Part shown: in pieces, positions 9,401-20,900 of the stretch
Layout: every line of letters starts with the position of its first letter
Numbering within the stretch: the first letter of the stretch is position 1
Assembly: GCF_023343835.1 (NCBI RefSeq)
Contig: NC_064447.1
Span: 434,001 to 498,000, forward strand
Direction of reading: 5' to 3'
Source: Lagopus muta
Lineage: Eukaryota; Chordata; Aves; Galliformes; Phasianidae
DNA: 64,000 nt
Made by a program: the position numbers and the translations under genes
Notes under the pieces: model-generated
What the model was told of the DNA's origin: nothing
Database searches by the model: none
The model's input: only the letters and a program-made list of their open reading frames with translations

Positions 9401-9979
9401 TTAAGTAGAAGGACTCGCAAGAATTACGATGATAGCAGAGATCGTGAAATAAAAAAATTATCCAATTCTAATGCAGAAACATTTTTTCCCATACAGGATA
9501 TAATAAGACACAGCATTCCAGATCACCACAACCTCTGCAAAGGAAGGAAAAGATGCGCCAGTCCAGCCTCTTCACAACTTCTTGGAAAGCTCCCCACTCA
9601 GGGAATGACTGGGGCAGGTGTATGCAAACACACCACAAAAGCACCACCATGGCTAAGGAGCCAGGCTTTGCCCTGATTTCAGCCGTTGCTCTGAGCCCCG
9701 AGGGGAAACGGGAACATGGGAAGCCGCTGGGACGTGGGATGTCTTTTGTCCCTGAGCCAGATCCTCAGGAAACACCAGCTCCCAGGGAAACCTGGCCTTG
9801 GACTGCCCTGTCACGGGGGTTTGAGCCATGCCGAAAGGAACGTGGGAGCTCTGGGCAGCTCTGCCATTGGGACCTGGCTTCCACATTGTCCCCAGAGCCT
9901 AGCTGGACCCTCGGGCAGGGCTCTCGCAGCAGCCCCCAGCCACGTCCAGCAGGAGTTGCAGCTTTGTGGGATAAAGAAG

Positions 9980-10230
9980 GTTGTTGTACTGCTAATGAGT
10001 GGTAAAGCTCAACAGTAACTTGAGCCAGACATATACGGCCACAAGGCACCTAACCCTTACACGTGACCAGACTTGGTTAGGCAGGAAAACTGTTGTGTTG
10101 CGGGTATAAAAGGTGGTAAGTGACTAGAATAAATGCCTTTTGTTCTGCACCAGCGAATGTGTCTGCACCTCATTTGCCCCTTCAGCATGAGAACCTGGGC
10201 AGCCCTGCCACACGGCTTTTGACAGCTAAC
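9980..10230 (+). mobile_element. Endogenous-retrovirus-like LTR fragment (solo)
   Basis: The layout fits an avian LTR: TATAAA at 10105-10110, AATAAA at 10128-10133 some 20 bp later, then a GT-rich U5-like stretch ('gaatgtgtctgcacctcatttgcccc'). The close TATA-to-polyA spacing and the U5 text recall alpharetrovirus-like (ERVK-class) LTRs. No gag, pol or env was seen beside it. The ends are not fixed; the left edge may be the TGTTG near 9980. Confidence 0.45.
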
Positions 10231-10239
10231 AGCCCCGTG

Positions 10240-12130
10240 TGATGCCTTGGGAAGGCATTCCTGAAAGCCTTACCCTTGGCAGAGAGTTGCAGGAGCACTG
10301 GGAATGTGGAGACTAGCTCTGAGCTGATGGTCATAGTCCAGCAGCCCTCCGTGTTGCCTGCCGACGGCCCTCAGCTCAGTACAAAGGATGCTCTCCCTGG
10401 CTCCTCAACCAACAATTCTGTGCGAGGTATCCCTGCTCCTCCACGCGTTAGCGAGGGTCGCCCAGTGCAGCCTTGCAGCCCCTGACCCCACTCCTGGACA
10501 CAGAAGGACAGAGCCCCTGAGCGGGGCTCCAGCAGCACCCAGGCCCTGTAGGGAAGTGCCAGCGCTGCTGGATGATACCCTTGTGATGCAGTGCATCGCA
10601 CAGTGACATCAGCCCATGTCACCTGGAACCCTGTTAGGTCACCACCGTGGAGAGGGCACGACTCGGGAACGGTGATAGGGATGTCCCTTCCTGTCCAGAG
10701 AACTGGTCACCTCACTTGTCTCCATTTTTTTTATTTCCCGCAGTTTCTGAGAAATCCATCAGGAAGCCCATGGAAGTAAATGAGGCGGAGGGGCTCTGAG
10801 CAGTGCTTATGCCATTCTTCTGGCCCGGTTTGGCCTAGTTCTGTGATTAAAGGGGCTGAGGGACCCACGGGCCCACACCTCTGGGCAGGCAGAAGATAGG
10901 AAGGGAAAAAGACAGGGAGGTGGGCCTAAATACACAACAGAGGCAACGAGCTATGGGAGAAAAAACTAATATGACAGCAGAATGTGAGATAACACAATTC
11001 AATACAGTATAATTGGAAATGAAGCTAAGAAGTCAAATAAATGAGAGCATCCGAAAAGCAAAGGCCTGGCTGTGATGCTGTAGGTGGGATGGCTGGGAAG
11101 CACACACCACAGAGATGAGCGGAAAAAGAGACAGGGAAGGCAAAAAAGAGACGCCATCCCATGACTCCCAGTCAATCTTATCTCTCCCCCTTACTGGAGC
11201 ATGGAAATGGAACAGCAAAGTCTTCTGGGTGCTGAAATTCCTTCTGTAGTTTCTCTTCTGAAACGGGTACCTGGAACCATCGGCAGTCCACGGAACTGCA
11301 GCATTAACTCTTCAAATCCCAGTGCGCTACATGGTGCTATGATGTGGAATACCGATAACAAGAATCATTAAACCATGACAGCCCGCAGGAGAGCAGCAGC
11401 CTGTGTGTATCCACGGGGACGAAGGAGCATGTCTTGGTTGAGGACATAGCCCAGGCTCTATCTCATAACATTCCCAAGTCTTTCATTTCAAGAGCCATGT
11501 CAGCAGGACTACCACATCTGAATGCAGTGCACACAGACGCACGTGGCCCCACCTCAGTCAGACTGCAGTAAGTGGGCTGCAGGCCAAGAGTGAGTTTGTG
11601 CAGCGCTGCCTATAGAACTGGGCCCTTGGTCTCTTTGCAGCTGCTGAAAAGCAGGAGTATAGCAACTACTTTGTGTTGATAGCAGTGTCAGCAAAGACGA
11701 GGGTAAAACAGTTCGGCACAGAAAAACAAAACGATTGTGGCTACTATTGGTTACTTCAGATCTGCCTTCCTAATTAAAGCTACGAGGAGATTCTAGTAAT
11801 TGCATAATGTAGAAAACATACACCTGCTTTGAAAGCTCGGGTCTCCTGCAGCACTGTGTTGCTCTTGATCCCGCAGAAACAGCACAGCTGTTTATTTTTT
11901 TATTAACTTCTAACCCTTATTCCACACTTGCTCATTTTTTTGTGGACATCTGCTTGTCCTCCCCTCCGCAGAGATGAAGCTCAGAAGGAGGACGGAGGGG
12001 AATATCTTAGTGCCTGCCTGTCACGTCCCAATCTTCTCATGGAGTGAGACGGTCTGGCCTTGTGTAGAGGCCCTGGCTTCTTTGATGTTTGTTAAATCTG
12101 TTTTTCTTTTGCTGGGAGTTTCTTATCCTA
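10240..12130. other. Intergenic region, no gene identified
   Basis: Mixed sequence without exon-like structure. The part at about 10910-11300 has the texture of an old, high-copy avian repeat (A-rich 'gagataacacaattcaatacag'), but I cannot assign a family. Confidence 0.35.
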
Positions 12131-12137
12131 ACAGAAC

Positions 12138-12341
12138 AACCCTACAATATGTTTTCTAACCCCTAGCACTATGCCCACATTGTTTGGAACATTTAACAAC
12201 TATTGCAGTTTTGCAAGAAAGAATTAATCACATAATTCAAACCCTACAATATGTTTTCTAACCCCTAGCACTATGCCCACATTGTTTGGAACATTTAACA
12301 ACTATTGCAGTTTTGCAAGAAAGAATTAATCACATAATTCA
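12138..12341. repeat. Perfect 102-bp tandem duplication
   Basis: The 102 bp at 12138-12239 are repeated directly at 12240-12341. I found no mismatch by eye. Each copy begins aaccctacaatatg and ends cacataattca. The sequence is AT-rich and non-coding. Confidence 0.95.
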
Positions 12342-12344
12342 GGA

Positions 12345-13590
12345 ATAACGTTTCTAAAACATGCTACTAACATACACAGTATTTCTACTTCTGAGATCAA
12401 CTACTTCTAAGAACAAGTTACAGAATACAAGTACTTCTTCAAATCATTTGCCCTTTTTAATATCTAATGCAGAAACAACACTCCATTCCCACAAGAGCAG
12501 GTGTCAGCTTCTTTCTCATTCAACACATTTTCTGATTAGTTCTGCACTGCGTGTTCAGAATTGCTTCTCGTTCAAGAACTGTGGCACGAGGTTTGGACTC
12601 CTTGACAGCACAGAACATGGAAGGGAGGACAAGCTGTAGGCTCTTTCATACAGTGACACGGGAGCCCTCCTCTCCCTGGTGGCAGCCAGCAGCCAGCCTT
12701 GCTGGCCAGTCTCATCCAGGGATGCTGCAGGCCAGGCAGCACTGCTGCTGCCAGCTTCCCTCTGGAGACAGCAGGGATCAAACCAGAGAGATCCCAGCAC
12801 CTTCAGAATCACAAATACTAGACAAAGCTGGGGTCTGCGAGGAGGGTTCCAGCTGGTGGGATCATCTTTATAACCAGAACAGACATGCAAGAAGAGTGAA
12901 TGTGAGTTGGGATCCCGGTGCTTACTCTGCAGGGATGGTAGTGTGACACACAATGCTTCCATATGCTGTGAGATCCCTCTGTGAGCTGTTTACCTCTCTC
13001 TTCTCTGCTGCTCTGCAGTTCTTGTGTAGAGGATCAGAAAGTACGTGAGTGGTGACTTCTCCTATTTATCACCAGACTAGTTCCACTCCTGGACAACTTG
13101 ACCTGCAACATGTATTAAAAGGTACAGAAGGAGCTGAGCGTGAGAAAGAGGTTTTCTGCCTTGCTTTACATGCTCCTAGAAACGTTCTGCTCCAGGCTGC
13201 ACAGCCTGGACTGCCTCTGTCAAGATGTCATCATCTGAGAAGGATGCAAAGGGAGGACAGGTGCAGAAGCAGAGGTGGAGGGGTAGAAGAGGGCAGAAAA
13301 TAGGGATTTAAAGGAAGGGAAGCATGATGAAAGTGACACAGCTGATACTCTGCTGATATAGCAGAAGTATAAAATGGGGAACAGAAGAACAAACTTTTAA
13401 GAAGCCATACATCAATTCAGTGCTGTGAATTTCTTTGGGTTCCCTTAGCCAAGCACAGCAGCACTGATGGGCTATAGCAGATGGAGGCACTGCAGCTCCT
13501 CTGTCTCTGCCCAGCCCCATAGGATTTCACAACAACTGATGGGCCAGGGCAGGCTTTTCTGATCTGTGGGTGGACCTTTGGGCAGATTCA
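12345..13590. other. Intergenic region, nothing recognised
   Basis: No conserved frames, repeats or signals could be supported. Short open frames on both strands overlap each other and look random. Confidence 0.4.
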
Positions 13591-13595
13591 GTCTC

Positions 13596-13885
13596 AGAAT
13601 CACAGAATCACAGAATCACAGAATGGTGGATGTCGGAAGGAACCTCTGGGGATCACCTCATCTGGCCGTGTCCAACCGGTGGCACAGCCCAGTCTGCAGC
13701 CATCCCCCACCCCCTGCCATCATTGCAGCAGTTCTGCCCCACCTGGTGACTCGGCCACAGTCAACAATTAAGATGTTGAAGAGCACCGGTCCCAAGATGG
13801 ACCCATGGGGGACACGGCTTGTGACCAGCCCCCACTTGGACATAGAGCCACTGCCAACTGGCTGTGATCATCCAACCTAGCTCTT
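13596..13885 (-). repeat. CR1 LINE 3' end, minus strand
   Basis: Begins with three tandem 'cagaatca' terminal octamer-like repeats, then 'gaatggtggatgtcggaaggaacctctgg...cat' and 'ggtcccaagatggacccatggggg'-type CR1 coding remnants in reverse. An antisense open frame here is the eroded CR1 ORF. Confidence 0.85.
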
Positions 13886-13889
13886 ATCC

Positions 13890-14690
13890 TTGCGTTGCTT
13901 CATGAGGCTTTTCTCTTGTCAAGTGCCAGATCTGCTTTTGTTCTTGATATGCTTATTTATACATCTTTAATACTGTCTGACTTGATTTGGCATGCCACCG
14001 TAACATCAGTGTAAGAGTACGTTTACTTTTGTATTCTCATTTTTACCCATCTTGTTTTCTGCTTGAACACGCTGCACAACGAACATGCAGTCTCTGAAAA
14101 GAACTAACTGTTCCTCCAAGATGTAGAACCTCGTGATGTTGTCATGCAAAATATGGGAAGAAAGCTCTCTAACTTCAACGTGGTGTTAGAAAACCAACGT
14201 TCCTTTATTCCTCACGATATGTACCAGGCAACTTGATAAATCAAGGACGTGCTCTCGCAGTTCAGGTTCTACACCTAAAATTAAGACATAGATATGTAAC
14301 TAGTGGCATGCATTTTCCAAGAGCTCAGTACAAGCTCGTGTCCTTCTGGGCATGCACAGCTGCATCCAAAGCAATTGCGTGCCCCGTTTCCTCTGCTGTA
14401 CTTCTCCTTCAGCTTCATCACAGTGACTTCTTCCCTGACCTTGAGCTGTTTTTCTCCCTTTTGGCAAATTTCCACTACTTGTTCTGCCACAACGAGCAAC
14501 TTTCTATCTTGGTGCACTGTAACCCACGTGAAGCCCAAGAAAAAAGTCCTCGTGTGGATGCAAAGATAAAAGTCTATCGCAACTCCCCAGGGCTTCTGCG
14601 AAGCAGGACAGCTGAGAAACACACGGCTGTTTGCACATCAAGCAGAGCACAACCGGCAAGTTTTAGAAGCAGCGCTCCCTGCTTGCCTTC
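13890..14690. other. Region upstream of the VPS35L promoter, no gene seen
   Basis: Ordinary mixed sequence. Open frames on both strands at 14233-14700 overlap each other and lack splice or codon support. No divergent gene is evident next to the CpG-rich promoter. Confidence 0.4.
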
Positions 14691-14795
14691 GCAAACATAA
14701 CGCGTCGGTCCAGAAACTAATCTCCCGATCGGTACCGCTAAAGCAGCCCGTATCACTGCGCACTGCACACTGCGCGCCCCGAGCCCCAGGCGGGG

Positions 14796-14826
14796 CGGAA
14801 GTAGCGGCGGAAGTGGCTGCGGAAGT
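14796..14826 (+). promoter_or_regulatory. Three CGGAAGT ETS-type sites at 12-bp pitch
   Basis: CGGAAGT occurs at 14796, 14808 and 14820, exactly 12 bp apart, inside 12-bp units (cggaagt + agcgg / ggctg / ggcgg). CGGAAGT is the core bound by ETS factors such as GABP and ELK. Such sites are common in TATA-less housekeeping promoters. Confidence 0.7.
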
Positions 14827-14840
14827 GGCGGCCTGGCGGC

Positions 14841-14881
14841 GTCACGTGACAGCCGGCACGTGACGACCGGCTGCACGTGAC
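14841..14881. promoter_or_regulatory. Three CACGTGAC E-box / CLEAR-type sites
   Basis: GTCACGTGAC at 14841-14850 is a perfect palindrome matching the CLEAR consensus of TFEB/TFE3 (also USF). CACGTGAC recurs at 14857-14864 and 14874-14881. All lie within 50 bp of the start codon. Confidence 0.7.
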
Positions 14882-14890
14882 TGGGACAAG

Positions 14891-14907
14891 ATGGCGGCCT
14901 TCCCCTG
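14891..14907 (+). CDS. VPS35L: VPS35L exon 1 (coding part)
   Basis: Encodes MAAFP plus two bases of the Trp codon before gtgaggctcc (phase 2). The ATG sits in acAAGATGGCGGC, a YY1-type initiator often found at housekeeping-gene start codons. Confidence 0.9.
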
Positions 14908-17900
14908 GTGAGGCTCCGGGGCCCGCATTCCGCGGAGCGCCGTCCCGTCGAGGTGGTGCTGGGGGAGGGTCGCGTTTCGGGCTCCCGCGTTTCGGGCTCC
15001 CGCTGACTCGTGAGGGTCGGTCGTCGGCTTCCGCGTACCCGCAGCTCAGGGGCTGCGGCGTTGATGCGGGAGACGCTCCCTTTGCGCGGATGGGCGGTGG
15101 GGAGCGGCGTCCGCCTCGCCCTCGGGAAGAGAAAAGCGGGCGGGGGCCGGGCGTCCCTGCCGCTGTCGTCTGCGGCTTTGTGGGTTTTTATTTTCCCGAG
15201 GTTAGCAAGAAAGCTAGATGAGGACGGTTCACTTTTTGCTTGATTCGGTGATGGCGCCGTGGCTGGTGCCGCTCTCTCAGAAGGAGCGGGTGAGGTACAG
15301 CAGCGCCCGGGAGTGTCACTGTTGGCCTCCGCATGGCGGGCCTGGGGCCGGGCTGGGGCACATGAGCTTTGCCTGGCAGTGAGGGAAGATGTTTGTAGTT
15401 ATTTCTTTCTTCTCCAAAACTGTTCTGCTTTCCCAGCGAGCTGTTTTGTTTTGTAAGACCTGTTCTCCTGCTGCAGCCGAGATACGGTGTAATTAACAAG
15501 CCATCGGCTGAACGCAGAGTCGAACAGAGGAAAATGCCGGAGTTAGTGGTAATTAGTGGGCTGATGAGGTGTTCCCTTGTGTATGTGTGTGTGTGTATAC
15601 GTATATATGTATAATACTTTGTGCTGCAGGTAACTGAAAACTTATGTTGCTGTAGCTAAGAAAACGTGTGTCTGTAAGGCATCAAGTGAGTGTCAGCGCT
15701 TCTGCTGTTTACTGGGGTTGGATCCTGTGTAGTTGGTGACCCTACAGAAACTAAACAGAATAAGTATGGGTGTAAACCTGAGCCTGTGGTGGGCTGTGTG
15801 CCTACAGGATGCCAGTGCTGGGGGGAAGGGAGAGGTTCTTGCTGGGCAGGAGGGGGCTGGCAGTCTGGCTGGTGCTCGAGATTGATGCCACATGCAGTGA
15901 TTGTTGTGTATGGAAAAAGACTCCAAGCTGCTGGGGAATCTGCCTGGCGCCTGAGGTGCATCTTGTTGTGTGCACCAGAAATGAAACCTAGCTTGGTGTG
16001 GCTAATGGTGTTTTTTCTTTTTCTTTTCTTGCGGGAGTTTGTTGTGAGGCTGTTTAGTGAGATTGGAAAGCTGAAAGCAGGCTCCTCTGATCCCTGTGCT
16101 GGTTCCAGTTGTGCTGAGCACTTTATCATGTTGTAAATGTACTCTGTAAAGGGCTATTGTAGGGGAAGCAGCTTTTCTTCATTGCCGTATGTGCTTGTCC
16201 AGTGATGCCTTACGTGACTATGAGAATACAATTGATACCCTCCTGGGAATGGTGTGCCATGTGTGAGCTGTGAGCTGCTTACTTCTGCACCATTGATTGG
16301 GAGAAATGTATAAAGAAGAGGTATGGAAATACTGGCAGAGCTGTGACAGAGCAATAGAAATATGGTATTCTCCCTTTTCTGCCTTCCTACTTTGTCAGAC
16401 ATAATTTAAAAGCATGCTTACGTAGATATTTCTGTTTCAGCAATTAAAAATGTAGGGCAGTTGTTCTGTTTTACAAAAGAGCAGCGTCCTAAGCTGCAGT
16501 TGATAAAAATGGTGTGTCGTACTGCTAGTTCCTAGTGGCAACAGGATTTCACTCAAATACTTTTATTTATGTTGTTTTCAGGAATCAAGTTGTTTTGTTT
16601 AATAGACGTGGAGACCATAGTTCTCACGGCACTCTCTTAAATTCAGATTGAAATATCTATGTTTTTATGGTTCTTTTTTCCACTTGATGGCATACTTAAT
16701 TTTCATAGGAGAAGCAAAGCTTATCCACCATGTAAGTATATGATCACAGTACATGAGCATGACTGCTTAGATTTCTTCCCTTGTGTTTTCACACCTACCA
16801 TTTCCCTTCACTTGGTTTAAGAGATGTGTTCAGTGATTTCCATCAGCCCCTCTCGTTATGCTCTGTTAAACTTCCCGTTCTGCACTCGTTGAAACAGAAG
16901 AGAACCCAACTGCAGAATGCAACTGAATGCTTGCGAGGAAAATGCTTTCAGTTTATGTAAAAAAGAGAAAAAATTGCAGTATACGCTCTGACTTCTTTTC
17001 CACTGGATATTTCTTTTTGTAAATGTAGGTGCATCTATGTAAATACGTGCTTCTCTGTTCACAAGTGATTATTTATATGCATATATACTCACCCTTCTAT
17101 CTTGCTTTTTAGGCATGCCAGGTCAAGAAATTATGCTTCAGAATCTGATGTCTGCAAAGTAGAATCTGTGCCCTTGGATTTTGGTGACTACCATCCACTG
17201 AAACCCATTACAGTGAGTTTCTTTTTGTGTGTTCGGAAAGCAAACGTGTAGTAAAACTGCTGGTTTTCCTTCTCCTCTTAAAAGTAAAAGGCTTTGAAAT
17301 TGGTGGTGGTGCTACTGAAGTGTCCAGGTTTACTCCGTTGTTCATCCTTTACAGACATTTGCTGGTACTGCTGAGTGTCAAAAATGATCCTTTTCCGATA
17401 GAGCATTTCAACTCGTGGGTTTTCTTGATTCCTTTAAGTGCTGTATAAGGAATAAGTTGGAAATCAAATAATTGCATCACAAATAACCTGCATCGTGGCT
17501 TGATGTAAGATTTGTTTTGGATGAACTTCCAGTCAGCTGTATGCTTTAAAACACTTAAACTTTGATGTATGAGAAGTTTTTAAAAGTATGGGTGTACAAA
17601 AAAAAAAAATCCAGTTTCAATGAGATGATAGCAGTATGCTCAGTTTTTGTTGTTCAGCCTGATACCACGTAGTCTGGGGCATCTCTCTGGCCATTTTGGG
17701 TCAGCTGCCCTGGTCCCGTCCTGTGCCAGCTTCTTGTGCACCCCAGCTCCTTGCTGTCAGGGCAGTGCACAAAGCTGGCAAGTCCTTGACTCAGTATAAG
17801 CCTGGCTCTGCGCCATCTCAAACACTGGCATGTTATCAACGTTTTTCTCATCCTAAATCCAAAGCACCACAGGTACCAGCAGCTGTCAGGCAGAAAATTA

Positions 17901-20900
17901 ACCCTGTCCCAGCCAAAACCAATACATGGGAAATAGCAAGTAAGAAATTGAAAGAGAGAGAGGAAAAAACTAAAAGAGAGATACTGGAAATAAATTTAGA
18001 ATGAGTGTTCTTAGAGTTCTGTAGACTCAGAATTGGAAGAAAAGATGTCATGGAAATGCTAGTGAAGATTGCCTCTGGATTCAGAAATGTGCTTCTACTT
18101 AATGCAGTAGCTGATGCTGAAGGCTTTGTGGTAGATGAGTCCTTGCTTCCTTTGCACTATTATGGTTTATGTCGTCTGTAATGCTTCATTTAAAGGACAG
18201 GGGAAGACTTTTTTTTTTTTTTTGACAAGTTTTGAACTTTTCCAGGTTACCGAATCCAAGACCAAGAAGATGAGCCGGAAAGGAAGTACTTCTTCTACCT
18301 CTTCTTCTTCTTCTAGTTCTGTGACGGACCCACTGAGCAGTGTGTTGGATGGTACCGATCCCTTGTCACTCTTTGCAGCGGCTGCAGATCCTTTGGCTAC
18401 CACTGCTTCCATGGTAATACTGTAGGACACTTAACTGAATAAAAGGAGCCAAACAACCAAGCCAGCCATGGAGAAAATATTTGTCTCACCAATTAGAAGC
18501 TTAATGTTAAGCTTGGAGAATATACTGTACTAATAGAATGAAGTTTTTCCCTTTGTGTTTCATGTTGATGTATATTTTTAATATGGTAACTGTGGAAGGA
18601 TCAGTAAACACTTGAAGCGTTCAGTTAACCTTTATCAGTTTTCTCTTTTTTTCCCTAGATTTGTTAAAATGGTTTTAACATCTGCTCTCATGCTCTCCTT
18701 ATAGGATGGCATACGAAAGAAACGGGATAAAGATGACAGCTCAGCACTAGGAAGTGACTTTGAACAGTGGTCAAGCAAACGTGGTGAAATACTTGCTAGA
18801 TACACAACAACTGAGAAGCTCTCTATTGTAAGTGGAAGCTCCTCCAATTTTGTTTATTATTTATCTGTTTATTATCATTCTATAATGGGTTTTAGGTGCC
18901 GCTGTTTTGTAACCATTTCCTGAGTAAATATTGCACGTTTTAATGTTGTGAGCTGTGGTGCATCCTTTCTGTCACTTCTGATTGTTTAGGAACAGAGACC
19001 AAAAGTCTGTTGAGCCGTCATTTTATTGTTTTCTAACAACAGAAATAACTTGTAGTTTCAGGTCCACGTCTAAATTATTAGAGCCTTCGTTAGCATTGTA
19101 CTATCCTGTGCATTCTTGGAATGCTGGTGAGTACATGTTCTCTGAAAATGTGCGTTTTCTGTTTCTTCACAGAATCTGTACATGGGATCTGAAAAAGGTA
19201 AACGGTTTCTCTGTGTCTAACCAGCAGTGTTCCTTGAAGTAGGGTGCGAGCGACAGACTTGTGGTCGAGAACAGTTGAAACGTAATCCTGCCCTGACATA
19301 CGCTTGGCTGTCTGCTGTTTTTGTCAGTAAGACAAGCTGCATTTCTATTTAAAATAACTGCTGAAGACAAAACGTCTGCCTCGTCTCGTATTCCTGTAAG
19401 CTAATGAATTCAAGTGCGAGAATCACTCGGAGTCAAAAATTTCAGGTTAGGTGTAGATCTTAGCGATAGCAGCGGTAGCAGTTCTTAGTCATTATTGCAA
19501 GACGGGCGCGCGCCCCCTGTTGGCAAAGGAGGAATTGCGCACCGGTCAGCAAAACCCATTCTGTTCGGTGCCCGAACTCCAACGCAGGTAATGCTCTCCT
19601 GGCACTCGCCCACTGGTGAGCGGCTCAGCTCACAGTATCCCCGGCGCTGTTGCTATGATCCATTCCCATATAAGGTCTGTTACCAACCTGTTGATTTTTG
19701 GTATGTTTTGTACTTTCCTATGGAGATAGGAGGGCAGTGAATGTCAGGTGTGAGCACATTTGTTCTGTCCTGTGCTGGGCTCTCCCCACCCTGCCTCTTT
19801 ACCTTTATCTTGTGCCTGTCTCAATTCTAGCCAAGTCAGAACACCTCCAATCTTAACTTTTTACTCTGTTCAGCAACTTTGTTAGTGGAAGAAAAACAGC
19901 TGTTTCACAAGAGGATTAGAAGTTCAGGCAAGGCCTACACTATATACAGAAAATACTGGGAACTTCTACTGCAAAAACACCATCTACATCTCGCACGTGA
20001 TTATGTGCTATGGAAGAACATGTAATTCACTGCCCCTCGTTGTAGCTTAAAACTTTCTTGTATTTAGAATTAATGATAATGTGTTGAGGATCACGTTTAT
20101 CATCTCTTCTGCTTGCTGGAAGGGAAAGCAAGCAATCCCATAGGAACTTGTTCAGCCTGTGCAGCATTTAAGCTTCTGCAGAAAAATGAAATGCTTTGGA
20201 TTGAGAATGGTCAAACACTGGAGCAACGTGTTGAAAGAGGGCATGAAATCTCCATCTTAAATAATGTTAAATTGGTTGGATAGTCTGTTATAACCTGCTG
20301 TAACTTCAAAATCAGGCCTGTTTTGAGGAGTGAAGTTGAGCCTTTCTAACATAAATTATCCTATGGCTCTGTCCTTACCAACAGAAGTTGTATGTTCAAA
20401 ACAGAGGTGGGATCAAATGCTTGCTTTCAGTAATAGCTACCAAACGGACGGAACCACCTGTCTTCTGTCACTGAAGTTGCTGAGTTTGTCAGGCTCCTTC
20501 CGATTTGTTTCTGTTTTGAAGTCCAGGTGTTCAAATGTTAATCTCAAACACGTCATCTTTTATAGGAAAAGCTACAACTAGTGGCTCAGCAGTTTCTGAA
20601 AAAGTGAGGACAAGGTTGGAAGAACTGGATGATCTGGAAGAGGTAGGAAAGTTTCTGATTCAATTACATCAATCATCATCAAGTGAAATAAGCTTCTTAA
20701 TTAAGATTTCATAGTTTTTTATATTATATTTAATATTCAATATATTTATAATTAGTATTGTACTTAATATTCAAATTATTCTCAAAGGGCAGTATTTTAC
20801 AGAGAATGGATGAGGCATTCGTTTCCTAATACCTGAATCTCTAGGTTACTTTTACTGTGGCTTTGGATAATGTTGTTTTGAAGCCTCCTAATGAGCTTCA

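Larger units (their letters stand above)
14700..15400. promoter_or_regulatory. VPS35L: CpG-rich promoter and first exon region of VPS35L
   Basis: CpG dinucleotides and GC content rise sharply here compared with the AT-rich introns. There is no TATA box at a suitable place, as expected for a housekeeping gene. Regulatory motifs cluster in the 100 bp before the start codon. Confidence 0.75.

Noticed and set aside
13566..13880. 104-residue plus-strand frame and its antisense partner
   Set aside because: Lies inside a minus-strand CR1; the antisense frame is eroded CR1 coding sequence.
14233..14876. Possible divergent gene sharing the VPS35L promoter
   Set aside because: Frames on both strands overlap and show no splice signals or recognisable protein.
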